Shown one piece after another: positions 61,677-64,000 of a stretch of DNA of 64,000 nucleotides (positions within the stretch are counted from its first letter, which is position 1; every line of letters starts with the position of its first letter). The DNA is from Lachnoanaerobaculum orale. GTDB lineage: Bacteria > Bacillota > Clostridia > Lachnospirales > Lachnospiraceae. The stretch spans positions 249,896 to 313,895 of the forward strand of contig NZ_RRCM01000001.1 of assembly GCF_003862485.1 (NCBI RefSeq), in the 5' to 3' direction. The position numbers and the translations under genes were made by a program. The notes below the pieces were generated by a model. The model worked only from the letters and a program-made list of their open reading frames with translations, was not told where the DNA came from and searched no databases.

Positions 61677-62471
61677 ATGGAGATTTCATACAAATTGGAG
61701 AGATTTGAAGGTCCGCTGGATCTTTTGCTGTATCTTATAGAGAGAGACAGGGTGGACATATACGATATTCCGATAGTGAGTATAACCGAGCAGTATCTGA
61801 ATTATATGAATCATTTGGAGACGGACGACCTTGACCTTATGAGTGAATTTATAGTGATGGCTACAACACTTTTGGATATAAAGGCGAGGATGCTTTTGCC
61901 TCTTGAAGAGGATGAAGAGACAAAGGAAGTCATTGACCCGAGAGCCGAGCTGGTGGAGAGATTGCTTGAGTATAAGAAGTACAAGCTTATGGCAAATGAA
62001 CTTGCCGGTAAGTACTTTGATGCAGAGAAGATACTTTATAAGAGTCCGACTATTCCTGATGAGGTGGAACAGTACAAAGAGCCTGTAGACCTTGACGAGC
62101 TTTTCGGAGATTTGAATCTGCATAAGTTAAGACAGGTCTTTGACCGCGTGATGAAGCAAAAGGACAACCGAATAGATAAGGTAAGAAGCAATTTCGGCAC
62201 TATAAAAAAGGAACCTGTATCGCTTGAGGCGAAGATAAAGGATGTAATGGAGTATGCCAGAAAACATAGGAAGTTTACCTTTAGAGCATTGCTTGAAGAT
62301 CAGCCTACAAAGCTTGAGGTCGTTGTCACTTTTTTAAGTGTGCTTGAGCTGATGAAAATAGGTAAGATTGCACTGTCACAGGAAGAAGTTTTCGGTGAAA
62401 TGCAGATAGAGACTTTGGAAGAAGAGGGAAAGGAGGAAACGCTAGACCTTAGCGATATACTTGATGGCTAA
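61677..62471 (+). CDS. scpA: Segregation and condensation protein A (kleisin)
   Basis: A 264-residue kleisin. The N-terminal Smc-binding block is YKLERFEGPLDLLLYLIERD and the C-terminal winged helix is in FTFRALLEDQPTKLEVVVTFLSVLELMK. It joins Smc and ScpB in the bacterial condensin. GAGAGGTG lies before ATG 61677, and the upstream in-frame GTG (61671) is part of that site. It overlaps scpB by 8 bases. Confidence 0.95.
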   Translation: MEISYKLERFEGPLDLLLYLIERDRVDIYDIPIVSITEQYLNYMNHLETDDLDLMSEFIVMATTLLDIKARMLLPLEEDEETKEVIDPRAELVERLLEYKKYKLMANELAGKYFDAEKILYKSPTIPDEVEQYKEPVDLDELFGDLNLHKLRQVFDRVMKQKDNRIDKVRSNFGTIKKEPVSLEAKIKDVMEYARKHRKFTFRALLEDQPTKLEVVVTFLSVLELMKIGKIALSQEEVFGEMQIETLEEEGKEETLDLSDILDG

Positions 62472-63060
62472 ATTAACCAAGACGGAGGCGGCAATAGAGG
62501 CGATACTCTTTGCACTGGGAGCTTCTGTAGAAATCAGACAGCTTTGTGCGGCCCTTGAGATGAAAGAAAGTGAAGTTATTCAAAATCTTGAGTCGTTAAA
62601 AGATAAATATAATAAGGAAAACAGAGGTATACAGATAATAGACTTGGGAGACTGTGTGCAGATGTGTACCAGGTCCGAATACTATGACAAGCTTATCAAA
62701 GTTTGTAAGACTCCCAAAAAGCAGGTACTGACTGATGCTATACTTGAGACATTGTCAATCATTGCATACAAGCAACCTATAACGAAGTCTGAGATAGAGC
62801 ATATCAGAGGAGTTTCATCGGATCATGTGGTGAACAGGCTTGTGGAGTTCGGTCTGGTGTACGAGGCCGGTAAGCTGGATGCTCCGGGAAGACCGGCACA
62901 GTTTGCGACCACGGAGGAGTTCCTCAGAAGATTCGGTATAGAGTCAAAAGAGTCTCTGCCTAGGCTTGATTCCGACCTTGAGGCGGAGATTGTACATGAG
63001 GTGGAAGAAGAGACCGGCTGGAAGTTCGGCTTTGAGAGCGAAGCAAACCAAAACAAGTGA
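62464..63060 (+). CDS. scpB: Segregation and condensation protein B
   Basis: A 198-residue double winged-helix protein with [34 protein letters not shown] and [17 protein letters not shown], all ScpB signatures. It dimerises and binds ScpA. ATG 62464 is preferred to the in-frame TTG just before it. Confidence 0.95.
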   Translation: MAKLTKTEAAIEAILFALGASVEIRQLCAALEMKESEVIQNLESLKDKYNKENRGIQIIDLGDCVQMCTRSEYYDKLIKVCKTPKKQVLTDAILETLSIIAYKQPITKSEIEHIRGVSSDHVVNRLVEFGLVYEAGKLDAPGRPAQFATTEEFLRRFGIESKESLPRLDSDLEAEIVHEVEEETGWKFGFESEANQNK

Positions 63061-63070
63061 GGATAAACAG

Positions 63071-63502
63071 TTGAAGATAAAGATAAAATACTTTAGTGAG
63101 AAAATTGAAAAACTCAAATTCATTGACGGCAAAAGTGATTGGATAGATTTGAGAGCCGCCGAAAGGGTGGAACTTAAAAGCGGAGAATATAAGCTGATAA
63201 AACTCGGCGTGGGAATGGAATTGCCCAAGGGCTATGAGGCGTTGGTGGTACCTAGAAGTTCCACATTCAAAAACTTCGGCATACTGCAGACCAATTCTAT
63301 GGGTGTGATTGACGAGTCATACTGCGGAGACAATGATGAGTGGAAGTTCCCGGCACTGGCTATGAGAGATACCGTTATAGAGGTAAATGACAGAATATGT
63401 CAGTTCAGGATAATAAAACATCAGGACGCGTTTACATTTGAAGAAGTAAAAGAATTGAATGAGGTTGACAGAGGTGGCTTTGGTAGTACAGGGAAGAATT
63501 AG
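63071..63502 (+). CDS. dut: dUTP diphosphatase
   Basis: A 143-residue trimeric-type dUTPase. Motifs visible are the [11 protein letters not shown] phosphate loop, [12 protein letters not shown] with the catalytic-region Asp, and the C-terminal P-loop-like [10 protein letters not shown]. The frame runs further upstream into scpB, but AGTGAGGA is correctly placed for the TTG at 63071, giving the standard length; the upstream part is scpB in another frame. It removes dUTP and supplies dUMP. Confidence 0.93.
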   Translation: MKIKIKYFSEKIEKLKFIDGKSDWIDLRAAERVELKSGEYKLIKLGVGMELPKGYEALVVPRSSTFKNFGILQTNSMGVIDESYCGDNDEWKFPALAMRDTVIEVNDRICQFRIIKHQDAFTFEEVKELNEVDRGGFGSTGKN

Positions 63503-64000
63503 AAGATTTTTTGCGGTAGGTGTACTTGCCGTCATTATGCTTGGCGGATGTTCAGGCAAGGAGAGAAAAAACTTTGAAGCCGGAAAGGCACTTTTAAATG
63601 AGGGAAAGTATGCCGAGGCGGTGGAAGCGTTTGACAAGGCTATAGAAGCACATGGCAGCAACAGTATAAGAGGCCTTGAAATAGATATACTCAGATACAG
63701 AGCGGAGGCGGAGTACAGGGCAGGAGATTATAAGGCGGCGGAGCACAGCTACAGGCTGCTTACATCTGCAGATGAGAACAGAAGCGAATACATGGATATG
63801 CTCGCTATCATATATACAAAGCTCAGCAATACGGATATGGATATAAATATTGACAATGCCATAGAGATGTATGAAAGGGCAGCAAAACAGGATGATAAAA
63901 GCGAGCTTCATATCAATGCAGGTATTACTATAGCAGAGTACTACGAGGATATGTATGACAAAAAGATGGATGCGACATACCTTGACAGTGCCGAGGAGTT
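63474..64000 (+). CDS. TPR-containing lipoprotein, 5' part (runs off window)
   Basis: An open frame from GTG 63474, inside the 3' end of dut (29-base overlap), to the window edge. The N-terminus is basic (QGRIRR) and hydrophobic and ends in the lipobox IMLGGC with Cys26, so it is a lipoprotein. The visible 150 residues form tetratricopeptide-like helical pairs ([38 protein letters not shown]). It probably serves as a scaffold outside the membrane. TTG 63480 is an alternative start. Confidence 0.8.
   Translation, partial: MALVVQGRIRRFFAVGVLAVIMLGGCSGKERKNFEAGKALLNEGKYAEAVEAFDKAIEAHGSNSIRGLEIDILRYRAEAEYRAGDYKAAEHSYRLLTSADENRSEYMDMLAIIYTKLSNTDMDINIDNAIEMYERAAKQDDKSELHINAGITIAEYYEDMYDKKMDATYLDSAEE

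Noticed and set aside
62966-63070. 35-residue N-terminal extension of the dUTPase
   Set aside because: This part is scpB read out of frame. The TTG at 63071 gives the standard dUTPase length.
1-64000. CRISPR array, tRNA or rRNA genes, prophage
   Set aside because: No spaced direct repeats, cloverleaf sequences, rRNA segments or phage genes were recognised on reading. A dedicated tRNA/ncRNA scan could still find a short RNA gene.

Overview
The window looks like chromosome of a low-GC, strictly anaerobic Firmicute, most probably Lachnospiraceae (class Clostridia). The evidence is the tig-clpP-clpX-lon-engB run, a complete crotonyl-CoA/butyryl-CoA module with electron-transfer flavoprotein, a type II fatty acid operon using FabK and a fused AccDA, and a D,D-carboxypeptidase with cell-wall-binding repeats. 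A urease-positive, butyrate-forming oral genus such as Lachnoanaerobaculum would fit, but the genus is a guess.

Layout. 1-256: 5' end of an insertion-sequence transposase. 0.5-7.4 kb: a small membrane protein, then trigger factor, ClpP, ClpX, Lon and EngB (proteostasis and ribosome assembly). 7.4-11.8 kb: a BceRS-like two-component system with a BceAB-like ABC transporter (peptide-antibiotic sensing and resistance type). 11.8-20.7 kb: M18 aminopeptidase, AI-2E-type transporter, an unknown protein, an erythromycin-esterase homologue, an HMA metal-binding protein, a DsbA-like protein, a secreted 3D-domain protein, a polysaccharide deacetylase and a Ca/Na antiporter. 20.7-30.2 kb: two divergent arms of C4-acid metabolism, thl-ctfA-ctfB plus atoE on the minus strand and crt-hbd-bcd-etfB-etfA on the plus strand.

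30.2-41.2 kb is a nickel island. It holds a divergent Ni,Fe-CO-dehydrogenase-family protein with a histidine-rich N-terminus, followed by ureI-ureABC-ureEFGD, an ECF nickel/cobalt importer (CbiM/NikM, CbiQ, CbiO) and a 35-residue membrane peptide. 41.2-43.3 kb: an IS1182-family element sitting between the end of the nickel operon and the stop codon of a convergent VWA/MoxR pair. 43.3-48.8 kb: VWA protein, MoxR ATPase, CstA-family transporter, aspartoacylase-like zinc enzyme. 48.9-59.2 kb: a complete fatty-acid-synthesis operon, fabH-acpP-fabK-fabD-fabG-fabF-accB-fabZ-accC-accDA plus a second FabK/nitronate-monooxygenase paralogue, with a FabT-type palindrome on its promoter. 59.4-64 kb: D,D-carboxypeptidase, metallophosphoesterase, scpA-scpB, dut and the start of a TPR lipoprotein.

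The most unusual item is the CODH-family protein at 30340-32499. It keeps the B/D-cluster cysteines and five of the six expected C-cluster ligands, but the position matching Cys333 of the well-studied enzyme is Asp414. It also carries 12 histidines within residues 10-34, lacks cooC/cooF/acs neighbours, and lies directly before a urease and nickel-import locus. I saw no CRISPR array, tRNA, rRNA or prophage.
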